Positions 1 to 9,818 of a stretch of DNA of 64,000 nt are shown piece after piece; position 1 is the first letter of the stretch, and each line of letters opens with the position of its first letter. Source of the stretch: Cellulosilyticum sp. I15G10I2 (GTDB taxonomy: Bacteria > Bacillota > Clostridia > Lachnospirales > Cellulosilyticaceae); the NCBI RefSeq assembly GCF_900095725.1, contig NZ_FMMP01000028.1:124001-188000 (forward strand), in the 5' to 3' direction. A model generated the notes under the pieces. It made no database searches, was not told where the DNA came from, and saw nothing but the letters and a program-made list of their open reading frames with translations. The position numbers and the translations under genes were made by a program.

Positions 1-1495
1 AATTTACAACACCGACAATTCTGTCTTTAACTTTGATCTCATGGGGTTTACCTGTCACTTTTTGTGCTTTTTCTTGAAGTTGATGTATGGTAACTACAGG
101 TAAGCCTGCTCTTCTTAGGGTTTCCTCTAGCTCTGGACGTAGTGGATTTACAGCGATGCCTTGATCTGTTACAAGCACATCTACAGTTTTGCCTGGTGTA
201 ACAACCGTATGTACACGATCACAGATCGTTGCTATTCTACCTCTCATCAGTGGTGCAACAACGATAGTCACACTTGCCCCTGCTGCTGTATCACAATGCC
301 CACCTGAGGCACCTCTTATAACACCATCCGAACCGGTTATGACATTCACATTAAAGTCAACGTCTATTTCTAAAGCACTTAATACAACCACATCCAGTTG
401 ATTAACTGCACTTCCCTCTTGAAAAGCACTTGCATAATATGTTGCATCTATTTCATAATGAAGAGGATTTTTTCTTAAAGAACCAACTGCTGTTAAATCA
501 AAGCTTTGTACGTCAAGCAGTTTACCTATTAACCCTTCTTCATGGAGTTGAACAATTTGACCTGTTATACCTCCAAGAGCAAAGCTTGCCTTTATGTTTT
601 TAGCAAGCATTTTATCCCTCATAAACCGAGTTGCGGCTAAAGCAGCCCCCCCTGATCCTGTTTGGAAAGAAAATCCATCATAGAAGTAACCAGAAGCTTC
701 TATAACATCTGCTGCATGTTTAGCAATCAATAGATCTCTTGGATTCTTAGTAAAGCGGGTAGCATCTGACATAATGCCTCCGTTATCCCCTACTTTATCT
801 ACTACTACTACACAATCTACTTGATACTGTGGAATACTAAAGGGGATATTGGGATAATCCACTAAATTGTCTGTAATCATAACCACATGTTCTGCATAAA
901 GTGCATCCACTTTTGCATAGCCTAGGGAACCACATGCATTATCTCCACTGAAGCCATTAGCATTACCAAAAGCATCACAAGAAGGTACACCTAAAAACGC
1001 TACATCTATCTTAATCTCACCTGAAGAAATAGCTCTTGCTCTGCCTCCATGTGAACGGATTTGAACAGGTACCTCCATAAAACCATCGGAAATAAATTCT
1101 GCTAACTCGCCTCTTAAACCACTGGTTTCTAACTTCTTTATCACCCCGTTTTTTACATGAGGAATTAAAGCTTTATGTATATCTGTTAAGGAGCTTGCAG
1201 CTACCGTTAAATCTTTTATACCCAAGCTTGCAATAACATCCATAACCATGTTGATAACGAGGTCACCACTTCTAAAGTGATGATGGAAAGATATAGTCAT
1301 GCCATCCTTGAGTTCGCAGCCTTTTACTGCCCGCTCAATCGTTGATATGATTTTCTTACGATTTGGATAGATTAATCTTTCTTTAAACTTTTTTGTCACT
1401 TTTTGCAGCTCATCGCCCACATAACCATCATAATGTTTTAGTTTTCCATAACCTGGTAATTGATCTGGAATATCTCTCCCTATGGCATTAATCAT
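1..1495 (-). CDS. citF: Citrate lyase alpha subunit (citrate CoA-transferase), 3' end outside window
   Basis: CitF transfers the acyl carrier between acetyl and citryl groups in the cytoplasmic citrate lyase complex that splits citrate to acetate and oxaloacetate. The frame opens with ATG at 1495 (protein start MINAIGRDIPDQLPGYGK) and stays open for 498 codons to the left edge. The family is usually a little over 500 residues, so only a short C-terminus is missing. The HHHFRSGD segment near residue 80 is typical of the family. The start overlaps the citE stop by 8 bases, so the genes are translationally coupled. Function is inferred from family resemblance plus the citD-citE-citF order. Confidence 0.93.
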   Translation of the reverse strand, partial: MINAIGRDIPDQLPGYGKLKHYDGYVGDELQKVTKKFKERLIYPNRKKIISTIERAVKGCELKDGMTISFHHHFRSGDLVINMVMDVIASLGIKDLTVAASSLTDIHKALIPHVKNGVIKKLETSGLRGELAEFISDGFMEVPVQIRSHGGRARAISSGEIKIDVAFLGVPSCDAFGNANGFSGDNACGSLGYAKVDALYAEHVVMITDNLVDYPNIPFSIPQYQVDCVVVVDKVGDNGGIMSDATRFTKNPRDLLIAKHAADVIEASGYFYDGFSFQTGSGGAALAATRFMRDKMLAKNIKASFALGGITGQIVQLHEEGLIGKLLDVQSFDLTAVGSLRKNPLHYEIDATYYASAFQEGSAVNQLDVVVLSALEIDVDFNVNVITGSDGVIRGASGGHCDTAAGASVTIVVAPLMRGRIATICDRVHTVVTPGKTVDVLVTDQGIAVNPLRPELEETLRRAGLPVVTIHQLQEKAQKVTGKPHEIKVKDRIVGVVN

Positions 1496-2393
1496 GAAAT
1501 TCACCACTTTCCTCATTATATGTTCTAGTTGCATTCGCGAGGTCAAGGACTCTGATTGCTCTTTCAACGATTGGCTTATCTATCATTTTTCCATCTAATG
1601 CGATAACACCTAATCCGTTTGCTTCTGCCTGCTTTATGGCTTCTATTACTCGTCTTGCATGTTTAATCTCTGGTTGTGATGGGGTAAATATGTTATGTAC
1701 TGTCTCTATTTGCCTTGGATTGATAACCGATTTGCCATCAAAACCCAACTGCTTTATGAGCTTTGTTTCTTGGATGAGACCCGCTTCATCCTCTACGTCT
1801 GAAAAAACCGTATCAATTGCCGATATCTTTGCCGCCCTTGCTGCAAAAACGATTTGACTTCTAGCAGCTAAAAGCTCTATACCTTCTTTTGATCTTGTCG
1901 TTTTTAAGTCTGTTACAAAATCCTCTGCACCAATTGCAATACCCACTAACCTTTTGCTTGCGCTTGCTATAGGATAAGCATTTAAGATGCCTAAGGCACT
2001 TTCTATCGCAGCAAACATCTTAATCGTCCCAACCTCTATGCCAGCTTCCTTTTCTAGTTCTGTAATGAGTAGATCAGCTTCTATAACATCTTCTGGTTTC
2101 TCCGTTTTAGGTAGCCTTATAATATCTGGTCTTGCATTGACCATCGCTTTAAAATCTTCTCTGCCAAAGGGCGTATCTAACCCATTCACCCTTATTACGA
2201 TTTCTTTATCCCCATAGTCTACTGTTTTTAGGGCCTGAAAGACTAAAAAACGCGCTGAATCCTTTTCCTTAATAGAAATTGAATCTTCTAGGTCAAACAT
2301 AACTGAATCTGAACCATATATATGAGCATCTCTAATCATTGCAGCATTATTCCCCGGTACATACAGCATCGTACGTCTTAATTTCCCAATCAT
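1488..2393 (-). CDS. citE: Citrate lyase beta subunit (citryl-ACP lyase)
   Basis: This HpcH/HpaI-type TIM-barrel lyase cleaves citryl-ACP to oxaloacetate and acetyl-ACP. The 301 residues match the usual length. Visible motifs are RRTMLYVPGNN (6-16), FDLEDSI (33-39), the acidic AAIESALG (128-135), GAEDFV (155-160) and GKSVINPRQIE (220-230), which contribute the metal and substrate site in the family. It overlaps citD by 4 bases at its start and citF at its end, so it belongs to one tightly packed operon. Nothing is missing or unusual. Confidence 0.95.
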   Translation of the reverse strand: MIGKLRRTMLYVPGNNAAMIRDAHIYGSDSVMFDLEDSISIKEKDSARFLVFQALKTVDYGDKEIVIRVNGLDTPFGREDFKAMVNARPDIIRLPKTEKPEDVIEADLLITELEKEAGIEVGTIKMFAAIESALGILNAYPIASASKRLVGIAIGAEDFVTDLKTTRSKEGIELLAARSQIVFAARAAKISAIDTVFSDVEDEAGLIQETKLIKQLGFDGKSVINPRQIETVHNIFTPSQPEIKHARRVIEAIKQAEANGLGVIALDGKMIDKPIVERAIRVLDLANATRTYNEESGEFHD

Positions 2394-2686
2394 TTTTGTT
2401 CCCTCCAGTTAAACTCTTTCATGTCACAGGCGCGGCTGAGCGCTGTTCTAAGTCTTGCTATGATGGTACAATCTAATGCACCCTTATCAGCTATAGACAG
2501 CTTACATCTTGTTATCCCAAACTCTTCTAATACCATTAATACAACTTTTTTAATTTCATCACCAAATTGCTGTTCTACGGAACTTTTTAGCTGAATCTGT
2601 ATTTCCTTTTTTTCATTTTTTTCTACCATTACCATTAAATCACTTGACTCTAGTGTTCCTGCAACACCCTTTTGCACTATTTCCAT
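2390..2686 (-). CDS. citD: Citrate lyase gamma subunit (acyl carrier protein)
   Basis: This 98-residue acyl carrier protein carries the phosphoribosyl-dephospho-CoA prosthetic group of citrate lyase. Its N-terminus GVAGTLESSDLMV places a serine at residue 14, the position modified in characterised CitD proteins. The later DKGALDCTI segment is also family typical. It lies between citC (14 bases upstream) and citE (4-base overlap). The citX/citG genes that make and attach the prosthetic group are not in this window and could lie beyond the left edge. Confidence 0.94.
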   Translation of the reverse strand: MEIVQKGVAGTLESSDLMVMVEKNEKKEIQIQLKSSVEQQFGDEIKKVVLMVLEEFGITRCKLSIADKGALDCTIIARLRTALSRACDMKEFNWREQK

Positions 2687-2699
2687 TTTTTCCTCTCCT

Positions 2700-3743
2700 T
2701 TAATGTCTTGACTCTATTTGTTTAATTTTATTGATTATAGGCAGTGCTGCCTTTGATATTAGGAAGTTATAGGTTGTAGGGGGTACTATCTTTTTTATTG
2801 CTGCTAAATCATCCTCCTTTAGCAGCTTTCTAACTCTGGATGCACTTACCGCTTCCCCCCCTTGCTCTTTTCTTGGTATTTCATGGACATCTATTCCAAA
2901 TGTAGGAAGCACCTTTTTCATTTCTTCATTGTATTTTTTGGTCACCATACAATAAGGTTCTTCTCCAATATATCTTGAATTAACCTCCAGTGCTTTTGCT
3001 ATGTACAGACCAAATATGTTTAAATCAAGTCTTGCATGTATTTGTACAATGTCTTGGTCTTCCTTTAAAAAATAGGATGGAAATGTAGCTGATGATATAA
3101 TGTAGTCAATGCCTTTGTGTATGCTTACGTTTTTGAGATCCCGGGTACCTTCTTTGACTAATTCATATCTTATCTGAGAAGGAAAAACTGATTTTTCCTC
3201 ACATACAACAAAGACATGCACCCAATCATTATCTGCTGCTGCTGTTTCTATTAAGTATCTATGCCCCTTAGTAAATGGATTACAATTTACGACAATCGAA
3301 GCAATTTTTTCACCTTGTCGTTTTTCTTTTTTAAGCTGCCTAATAAAATCTACAATCCCATCTTTAGCATTTTCTAATAGTAGGACATCTTCTGTCTTTT
3401 CAATTGTGTAAAACCCCAAGCTATTAAACTGAAGTTCATTTGCTGGTTTTGTATAGACAAACAGATGGGTTTGGTTATTTTGATAGGCTTCTTGGATCAA
3501 ATGTGTGACGACTTTATTCATTAATCCCAGATTCCTGTAACGATCATCAACCACAATGCATTTCAAAACATTGTCATTTAATGAACCTGTAGCAATAATT
3601 TTTTCTTTATCTAAGAGAACCATTGTGTACTCAATGTCTTCTTCGAATGCCAATCCCTGTCTTTTTAAAAAGCTTATGACTTCATCTTTTTCTGGTTTGT
3701 AATTTAACAACACACTGCGTTCAGCAAACTGTGAATATTCCAT
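2700..3743 (-). CDS. citC: [Citrate (pro-3S)-lyase] ligase (acetate:SH-citrate lyase ligase)
   Basis: CitC activates citrate lyase by ATP-dependent acetylation of the acyl carrier thiol. The 347-residue protein has the two-part family layout. An N-terminal GNAT-like domain covers about residues 25-125 (VVDDRYRNLGLMNKVV at 64-79). A C-terminal nucleotidyltransferase domain starts near 147, with NPFTKGHRYLIE (155-166) holding the G-H nucleotide-binding motif and SASRVRKLL near 305. It is the first cit gene, 22 bases after the stop of the upstream sensor kinase, so kinase and cit genes may share a transcript. Confidence 0.93.
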   Translation of the reverse strand: MEYSQFAERSVLLNYKPEKDEVISFLKRQGLAFEEDIEYTMVLLDKEKIIATGSLNDNVLKCIVVDDRYRNLGLMNKVVTHLIQEAYQNNQTHLFVYTKPANELQFNSLGFYTIEKTEDVLLLENAKDGIVDFIRQLKKEKRQGEKIASIVVNCNPFTKGHRYLIETAAADNDWVHVFVVCEEKSVFPSQIRYELVKEGTRDLKNVSIHKGIDYIISSATFPSYFLKEDQDIVQIHARLDLNIFGLYIAKALEVNSRYIGEEPYCMVTKKYNEEMKKVLPTFGIDVHEIPRKEQGGEAVSASRVRKLLKEDDLAAIKKIVPPTTYNFLISKAALPIINKIKQIESRH

Positions 3744-3765
3744 TCCTTCACATCCTTACTATTTG

Positions 3766-6000
3766 TCATTTATCGAAAAAGCGTCTAATACATTCACTTA
3801 GTTCATGTGGGGCAAAGGGCTTAATAATATAATCATCAATTATTCTCTCTTTTAAAAATTTTTCTATATCTTGATCTGTATAAGCTGTTATTAAGATTAT
3901 TTTTACATCATTTTTTATGGCTTTTACTTTAGCTGCAAAAGTTAATCCTTCTATATTAGGCATCGATTGATCCACTACAATCACTTGATAATAATTTTCG
4001 TTTGTATAAAATTCTTTTAGTGCCTCAATACTATCTGTAAAAGCGCTGACTCTATATCCTAAATAAGATAACCCTTTCTTTAAGACTTTCGTAATTTGTT
4101 GATTGTCATCAACTAATAGAATTTTTTCATATCCTTTAGTTTTTTTCTGCTCTGTCACTTCATAACTCTCATGAGTTTTTGTGTATACTGGCAGATAAAT
4201 ATAAAATGTACTGCCTTGATCTACAATACTCTTAACTGTGATCTTTCCACCATATTTTTTAACAATCCCATGAACTACAGATAATCCAAGTCCTGTGCCT
4301 TCCCCTAGTGGTTTTGAAGTAAAAAATGGATCAAATATTTGGTTCACTGTTTCTTGATTCATCCCACAGCCTGTATCTGTTATATAGAGTCTAATGTAGC
4401 TTTGTGTCTTTGCATTATTCTCTTGCAATTCCATATCCTCTTCAACCTTAATGACTTCAACCCCAATAGTTAATGTGCCGCCTTTCTCTTTCATTGCATA
4501 GTAAGCATTCGTATAAATATTCATAAAGATTTGTTGAAAATCTGTTTCATTCCCTAAAACCCATGCATCACAATCTTTATTATTTACTATCACATTTATA
4601 TTAGAGGGTAGTATTGGTTTTAAAAATTTGATAGACTCTTTGATTACCTTACCAATTTTTAAACACTTATAAACCCTTTTGTTTTTTTCACCATGACTAA
4701 AAATTAAAATCTGTTCAATTAATTCTTTGGCTCTTTTTGAGGCTTCATAAATATCCTGCACACCTTCATAAAATTCATTATCAGAATGCATATGCTGCAA
4801 AATGATTTCTGAATGTCCCATAATAGGCGTAAGCAGATTATTAAATTCATGAGAAATCCCCCCTGTTAAGGTCCCAATCGTCTTTAATCGTCTTGCATGT
4901 TGTAATTCCAGATCTTTTACTCTTAACTCCTCTGCAACCAAATTAAGTTCCTTTAAGTGATCCATTTCCAACTGATAGGCTTCTCTATCTTTTTTCATTT
5001 TTATAATGGTATAGGCTATCCAAGCAAATCCAATAACGAATGTAATCACTATAAGTATAGTAATGATAAGATATCTTGTAATAGGCTCTTGAATTTCATC
5101 ATAGGACATAACAACAGCTACTACCCAAAACTCCTCATCAGAAACATATGTAGGAGTGAAAGCATTCATTTTTTTTACTCTCACAAGTCTTTCTTCTGGC
5201 CACCAATAGGAGTGATAAATAGCTGTCCCTTCTTTACCTTGTAACTGCTGATCTATTAAAAATTCTAATTCTTGGTAGTCTAATTCTGGATATTGTTCTC
5301 TTCGCCAGTCAATAACATCATTACCGATTTGTTCTTTAACCGGATGCATCAAGATGTTACCTTCACTATCTTTTACCATTGCGTATCCCTGCCTGCCTGC
5401 TTTTGCGGGCTGTACCAAACGTTTATACATGTTTTCAAACTCAATAACGCTAACAAGAATGCCCTTTAAATTGTCCCCCACTATAATAGGACGAGAGATA
5501 TTCATTGCGTAATTATTATCTCTGTCTTTATAAGCTTTACCAAAATATTTGTCACGATGACTCATCGTATAATCAAGATCTGTTTGATAGTCATCTAGAT
5601 TAATCAGATTTACTATGCTCGCCGTTTGTTGAGGATAATGAGTTATCATATGCCCTTGTTCATCAAATAACAAAACATGGTCTACTTCATTCTCCTGTGC
5701 ATTAAAAAATGTCTCAAGCTCAGTAGTTAACTTTATACTTCTCTCATCTTCATCATTAATATCTAAATTTTCTTGAAAGCTTGGGGAACTGCATAAAACG
5801 TCTAAACTATTCATCTTTTCGTGCGTATAAAGTTCCAAGCTTCTAGAGATTGATTTTGATATCGTCAACAAATGCTGCTGTTGTTGTTCAATAATAGTAT
5901 CTCTAAACCCTATATATCCTCTAAAGCTAATATTCCCAACACCAAATAGCACTAGGATGCATAAAATAATAATAATTCTATTGCGATTCTTTTGTTTCAT
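3766..6000 (-). CDS. Hybrid sensor histidine kinase with extracellular Cache domain and C-terminal receiver
   Basis: A 744-residue membrane kinase. It has a TM helix near residues 8-26, an extracellular region of about 270 residues with Cache-like features (PIIVGDNLKGILVSVIEFE), and a second TM near 307-330. HisKA carries its histidine near residue 383 in GGISHEFNNLL. HATPase shows N, G1 (DTGCGM) and G2 (GEGTGLGLS) boxes. The C-terminal receiver has its aspartate near 674 (VVDQSMPNIEG). All catalytic boxes look intact. GGAGGCG sits 7 bases before ATG at 6000. It directly precedes citC on the same strand; the ligand (citrate or another small carboxylate) is an inference from position only. Confidence 0.9.
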   Translation of the reverse strand: MKQKNRNRIIIILCILVLFGVGNISFRGYIGFRDTIIEQQQQHLLTISKSISRSLELYTHEKMNSLDVLCSSPSFQENLDINDEDERSIKLTTELETFFNAQENEVDHVLLFDEQGHMITHYPQQTASIVNLINLDDYQTDLDYTMSHRDKYFGKAYKDRDNNYAMNISRPIIVGDNLKGILVSVIEFENMYKRLVQPAKAGRQGYAMVKDSEGNILMHPVKEQIGNDVIDWRREQYPELDYQELEFLIDQQLQGKEGTAIYHSYWWPEERLVRVKKMNAFTPTYVSDEEFWVVAVVMSYDEIQEPITRYLIITILIVITFVIGFAWIAYTIIKMKKDREAYQLEMDHLKELNLVAEELRVKDLELQHARRLKTIGTLTGGISHEFNNLLTPIMGHSEIILQHMHSDNEFYEGVQDIYEASKRAKELIEQILIFSHGEKNKRVYKCLKIGKVIKESIKFLKPILPSNINVIVNNKDCDAWVLGNETDFQQIFMNIYTNAYYAMKEKGGTLTIGVEVIKVEEDMELQENNAKTQSYIRLYITDTGCGMNQETVNQIFDPFFTSKPLGEGTGLGLSVVHGIVKKYGGKITVKSIVDQGSTFYIYLPVYTKTHESYEVTEQKKTKGYEKILLVDDNQQITKVLKKGLSYLGYRVSAFTDSIEALKEFYTNENYYQVIVVDQSMPNIEGLTFAAKVKAIKNDVKIILITAYTDQDIEKFLKERIIDDYIIKPFAPHELSECIRRFFDK

Positions 6001-6283
6001 TTGAACGCCTCCGAATAAGTAGATGAGTCTATCAAAGCAATTGCATTTTTTTTTTATCTTTGATATACTTAATTGTATACTAATTATTATTATTTAAACG
6101 TATTATTTTATTTATTAATACTAGAATAACCAATAAACCTTAATAATTTCTGAATACTTTCTTAATTTTTTTTAATAAACTAGTATATGTATTTAGTAAT
6201 TTTTACCAATTAATCGCTTGCTTCTTCGTCTAAACTTCGCTTAAATGTGTTAAAATAATACTCTATGAAAACAGGTGCCTGAT

Positions 6284-6982
6284 ATGGAGAAATCCCAAGT
6301 TTTAATAATTGATGATGACCGCGCAGTACGAAAACTAGTAAAAACAGCTCTTAAATATGATAGTATGTCTGTTACAGAAGCATCTTCTGATTCTGATGCA
6401 TTATTTTTGATACGCTCTAATTCATATGACTTAATTCTTCTTGACATTATGCTTGGAGATGCCAATGGATTAGACTTATTAAAACGTATTCATGATATTA
6501 ATATTCACATTCCAATCATATTGCTCAGCGGTAAGAAAGAAGAAAATGACAAAGTATTGGGGTTAGAACTCGGTGCTGATGATTATATTACCAAACCCTT
6601 TAGTCCTGCTGAACTAAGTGCACGTGCAAAAGCACATCTTCGCAGAAGCAAAAAAAATCTGGGTAAAAGTATCGGTAATAAGCAGCTGGTTTGTGGTCCT
6701 TTTACCTTTGATTATCAAACTTACAGATTATATAAGAACAGTGTAGAAATATCCCTTTCATCAAAAGAACTTAAATTAATGAAATTTTTTTTAGAAAATA
6801 CCAAGCAAGTTTTCACCAAAGATCAATTGTATGAAAGTATATGGCATGATTCCATCGTTGATGATAATACCATCATGGTCTACATACGTCATTTAAGAAT
6901 TAAAATAGAAGATGATCCCAAAAAACCTAAATATTTAAAAACAGTTTGGGGCGTAGGCTATTTCTTTACTGTTGACGAATAG
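6284..6982 (+). CDS. OmpR/PhoB-family response regulator
   Basis: A DNA-binding response regulator of 232 residues. The receiver has an acidic pocket IDDD near residue 10, phospho-acceptor in LILLDIMLG (about 54) and conserved lysine in YITKPFSP (about 103). A winged-helix domain follows (SSKELKLMKFFLEN ... TVWGVGYFF). I start at ATG 6284; an in-frame GTG at 6275 would add three residues but overlaps the only weak SD (CAGGTG). It is divergent from the Cache-domain hybrid kinase with about 280 AT-rich bases between. Pairing with that kinase is plausible but not shown. Confidence 0.9.
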   Translation: MEKSQVLIIDDDRAVRKLVKTALKYDSMSVTEASSDSDALFLIRSNSYDLILLDIMLGDANGLDLLKRIHDINIHIPIILLSGKKEENDKVLGLELGADDYITKPFSPAELSARAKAHLRRSKKNLGKSIGNKQLVCGPFTFDYQTYRLYKNSVEISLSSKELKLMKFFLENTKQVFTKDQLYESIWHDSIVDDNTIMVYIRHLRIKIEDDPKKPKYLKTVWGVGYFFTVDE

Positions 6983-7013
6983 CATTTCTTAAAAATAAGG
7001 TCTTTATCACAAG

Positions 7014-7056
7014 CAAAAAAATCTCCTTACCCATCATCAGGTAAGGAGATTTTTTT
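7014..7056. terminator. Bidirectional rho-independent terminator
   Basis: An 11-bp perfect stem (ATCTCCTTACC at 7021-7031 with its complement at 7040-7050) has an 8-base loop. An A-run lies on the left and a T-run on the right, so it can end transcripts from both convergent neighbours (6982 and 7055). Confidence 0.9.
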
Positions 7057-7486
7057 ATTCTACAACAACACCTTTTTTAAGAATAATATTAGCATAAAGA
7101 GCTCTTTCACTTGTCGCAACAATAGCGTAAGCCTTTTGTGCTCTATCATAAAAATCGAATCTCTCAATAAATTCTATCTTTGCGTCTTTACCGTCATGCT
7201 TCTTAATAACTTCTTTATAATCTTCCCAAATTGTTGGTACTGTTGGGTCACCTTCTACAACTTGCATCAGACCTACTGAGGTAGGTGCATAAGTATCAAG
7301 TGGAAAGAAAGGAAGTATAGCCTCTAAAATTTGAGTTACTGTATGTCCATCACATCTAACAAGTCTCCTGGCATTCGTGTCTGCTGGAAAATTACCATCT
7401 GCAAATACAATTTCATCGCCATGTCCCATTGACATAAGAATATGCATAAGATCTGGTGTTATAATAGCTGGTATTTTTTTTAACAT
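7055..7486 (-). CDS. fucU: RbsD/FucU-family sugar mutarotase (first copy)
   Basis: A 143-residue cytoplasmic RbsD/FucU-family protein, which interconverts anomers of free sugars such as L-fucose. Visible marks are the N-terminal MGHGDEIVFADGNFP (20-34), with the catalytic histidine region, and the C-terminal SERALYANIILKKGVV. It lies downstream of fucI on the same strand, separated by a hairpin at 7554-7584, so FucU is the natural reading. A close relative occurs at 17000-17431 with the same C-terminal block, so the two copies may serve different sugars. Confidence 0.88.
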   Translation of the reverse strand: MLKKIPAIITPDLMHILMSMGHGDEIVFADGNFPADTNARRLVRCDGHTVTQILEAILPFFPLDTYAPTSVGLMQVVEGDPTVPTIWEDYKEVIKKHDGKDAKIEFIERFDFYDRAQKAYAIVATSERALYANIILKKGVVVE

Positions 7487-7553
7487 AATGTCACCTCTTT
7501 AAATTGTTTAAATATAATAATACGCTTTTTACATTGTAACTTTGCTTCTTAAT

Positions 7554-7584
7554 AAAAGCAGATAGCGTTGCACTATCTGCTTTT
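7554..7584 (-). terminator. Hairpin between fucI and fucU
   Basis: A 12-bp perfect stem (AAAAGCAGATAG at 7554-7565 with complement at 7573-7584) encloses a 7-base loop. On the minus strand it ends in CTTTTATTAA, a modest T-rich tail. It could attenuate readthrough from fucI into fucU rather than stop it. Confidence 0.6.
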
Positions 7585-7632
7585 ACTATAAATTATCTAT
7601 AAATAGGGAGTTAATGACTTATAAATGAATAA

Positions 7633-9429
7633 TTAACACTTTTTATAAAGAGGTCCAAACGTTTCACAAGCTCTGTAATCTGCGCCCTCTAAATCTTTAG
7701 TACCAAATGCGCCCCATGTTTTTGGACGGAAGATTCTTTCTTCTTCCACATTGTGCATAGCTACTGGTATTCTGAGCATTGCTGCTAAAGTAATAAGATC
7801 TGCACCAATATGACCATAGCTTACTGCGCCATGATTAGCTGACCAAGCATTCATTACGCTGTAAACGTCTTTAAATACACCTTCACCTGTTAATTTTGGT
7901 GCAAACCATGTTGTTGGCCATGTTCTATCTGTACGCTGATCAAGTGCATCATGTACATCTTTTGGAAGATCCACTGTATACCCCTCTGCAATTTGAAGAA
8001 TAGGCCCAAGTCCCTTTACCAAAGAGATACGGCTCATTGTAACAGGCATGCTTCCTTTACTTAAGAAGCATGATGAGAAACCGCCTCCTCTGAAGTATTC
8101 TGTATTAGCTGGTGGCCAAACTGTTGCATCTAAGCACTTCTTCGCTTCTTCTTCTGTAATATCCCAGTAAGGTTTCATCACCGGATTACCGTCTTTATCT
8201 GACTGTTGCCCTGTACCATCTAAAGTTGTGGCTCCTGAATTGATAAGATGAATAAGACCATTTTCTGCCATACCTGTAAGCGTATGTCCTGTAACTCTCT
8301 TTACAGCATCTGGACTCCAGTATGTTCTAACGTCTGAGAAAATTTGTGATGTATTTGTTAATAAATGGCCAAATAACATAGCAACACCATTTAATGAGTC
8401 GTTTTCTGTTGCTACAATAAAAGCTTCTCTTATACCATTCCAATCAAATGAAGAGCAAAGAATAGCTTCCATAAAGTCTCCATTTGGCAGATAATCTGTC
8501 CAATGTCTTTGTCCCTGGAATCCAGATGCAATTGCATTATGTCCTTCAGCTTCTTCTCTAAAGCCCATATCTGCAAGTTTTGGATTGCCTACCATCAAAT
8601 CACGGCAGATAATTGCCATTTTAACAATATATTCCCAATCAGCATCTTTTTGTGCTCTTGTTCTTTGAACATCAGCGCCATTAAAGTCTGTACCTTCTTT
8701 ACAGTTTGCGTGAGTCCAAGCCATTGCTTTATCGTATTCGTCTTTATCATAGATGCCTTCTTCAACACGACGAGAAATTTCACACATATCCACATATTCA
8801 TTTTTCATGCCAAGATAGTCACTAAAGAAATTAGGATCTACTACTGAACCTGCTATTCCCATAGATACGCTACCAATTGATAAATAAGATTTATCTTTCA
8901 TAGTCGCTACTGCAAGACCTGCTTTTGTAAACTTGATTAATTTTTCTTGTACATCCTCTGGGATTGTATTATCTACTACATCTTGTACGTCTCTCCCATA
9001 GATTGTAAATACCGGAAGTCCCATTTGGTCATGTCCTGCCGCTGCTGCTGCAAGAAATACAGCCCCTGGTCTTTCTGTCCCATTAAAGCCCCAAATAGCT
9101 TTAACGCGGTGTGGATTTTGATCAATTGTTTCAGTTCCATAACACCAGCAAGGCGTTACTGTAAGTGAAACACCTACATTTTCCTTTTGGAATTTATCTT
9201 CACAGCGTGCTGCTTCTGCAACACCACCTATTGTTGAATCTGCGATAACACACTCAACTTTTTCACCGCTTGGATGACGTAAATTTTCTTCTAAAAAGGC
9301 CGCTACCAACTTTGCCATTGTCATTGTTTTATCTTCTAAAGATTCTCTTACGCCTCTTCTTCTTCCATCTATAGTAGGTCTAATACCTATTTTGGGAAGA
9401 CTTCCGTTTAATCTAAATGTATTACTCAT
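7633..9429 (-). CDS. fucI: L-fucose isomerase
   Basis: FucI converts L-fucose to L-fuculose (and often D-arabinose to D-ribulose) in a Mn-dependent reaction. The 598 residues match the bacterial enzyme (about 590). The N-terminus ([20 protein letters not shown]) is diagnostic. The metal ligands appear as the glutamate in [10 protein letters not shown] (about 342) and the aspartate in SDVRTYWSP (about 363). [12 protein letters not shown] lies near the C-terminus. The start at 9429 follows AGGAGGGG. No fuculokinase or fuculose-1-phosphate aldolase of the classical type is in the window; the FGGY kinase and class II aldolase further right may substitute. Confidence 0.95.
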   Translation of the reverse strand: MSNTFRLNGSLPKIGIRPTIDGRRRGVRESLEDKTMTMAKLVAAFLEENLRHPSGEKVECVIADSTIGGVAEAARCEDKFQKENVGVSLTVTPCWCYGTETIDQNPHRVKAIWGFNGTERPGAVFLAAAAAGHDQMGLPVFTIYGRDVQDVVDNTIPEDVQEKLIKFTKAGLAVATMKDKSYLSIGSVSMGIAGSVVDPNFFSDYLGMKNEYVDMCEISRRVEEGIYDKDEYDKAMAWTHANCKEGTDFNGADVQRTRAQKDADWEYIVKMAIICRDLMVGNPKLADMGFREEAEGHNAIASGFQGQRHWTDYLPNGDFMEAILCSSFDWNGIREAFIVATENDSLNGVAMLFGHLLTNTSQIFSDVRTYWSPDAVKRVTGHTLTGMAENGLIHLINSGATTLDGTGQQSDKDGNPVMKPYWDITEEEAKKCLDATVWPPANTEYFRGGGFSSCFLSKGSMPVTMSRISLVKGLGPILQIAEGYTVDLPKDVHDALDQRTDRTWPTTWFAPKLTGEGVFKDVYSVMNAWSANHGAVSYGHIGADLITLAAMLRIPVAMHNVEEERIFRPKTWGAFGTKDLEGADYRACETFGPLYKKC

Positions 9430-9524
9430 TTAAACCCCTCCTTATATAAAATAAAATTTAAAAATACTATTCAGTATGTTGGTACACTTTCAAATGAACC
9501 AGATGTTTAATCTCCTCCAAAACC

Positions 9525-9599
9525 GGTATACTATGTATATACCTGTTTCAAATCAATTATCTATACTCTATATATAATATATTTTATCATATTTGTCAA
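9525..9599 (-). promoter_or_regulatory. fucI promoter with 19-bp operator
   Basis: On the minus strand TTGACA (9599-9594), a 17-base spacer and TATATA (9576-9571) form a sigma-A-like promoter. A palindromic 19-mer, GGTATATACATAGTATACC (9543-9525), sits about 20 bases past the expected start, where a bound repressor would act as a roadblock. A similar 19-mer lies at 9678-9696, and the divergent regulator gene is next door. Confidence 0.7.
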
Positions 9600-9677
9600 T
9601 TCATTTATTAGTTTTAATATATTTTTATTTATTATTATGATTTTTTATGCTAATAATGGAATTTTAATTACAAAATA

Positions 9678-9696
9678 GGTTTATACTTAATAAACC
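9678..9696 (+). promoter_or_regulatory. Second 19-bp operator in the fucI/regulator intergenic region
   Basis: GGTTTATACTTAATAAACC matches the fucI-proximal operator at 15 of 19 positions and has the same symmetry. It lies about 120 bases upstream of the regulator start. The rest of the 389-base gap (9430-9818) is AT-rich; TTGCTT-18-TATAAT at 9759-9788 is a likely promoter for the regulator. Confidence 0.6.
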
Positions 9697-9818
9697 AAAC
9701 ATAAACTTTTTATATACCAATTACTAATTTATAGTATAAAAATAATAAAAAAATGGTATTGCTTTATCTAAGACAAGTTTAGTATAATTTAATTAACATT
9801 ATTAAAAGGAGCTACCCC

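Noticed and set aside
189-401. Plus-strand open frame opposite citF
   Set aside because: Antisense shadow of citF with no SD and no family resemblance.
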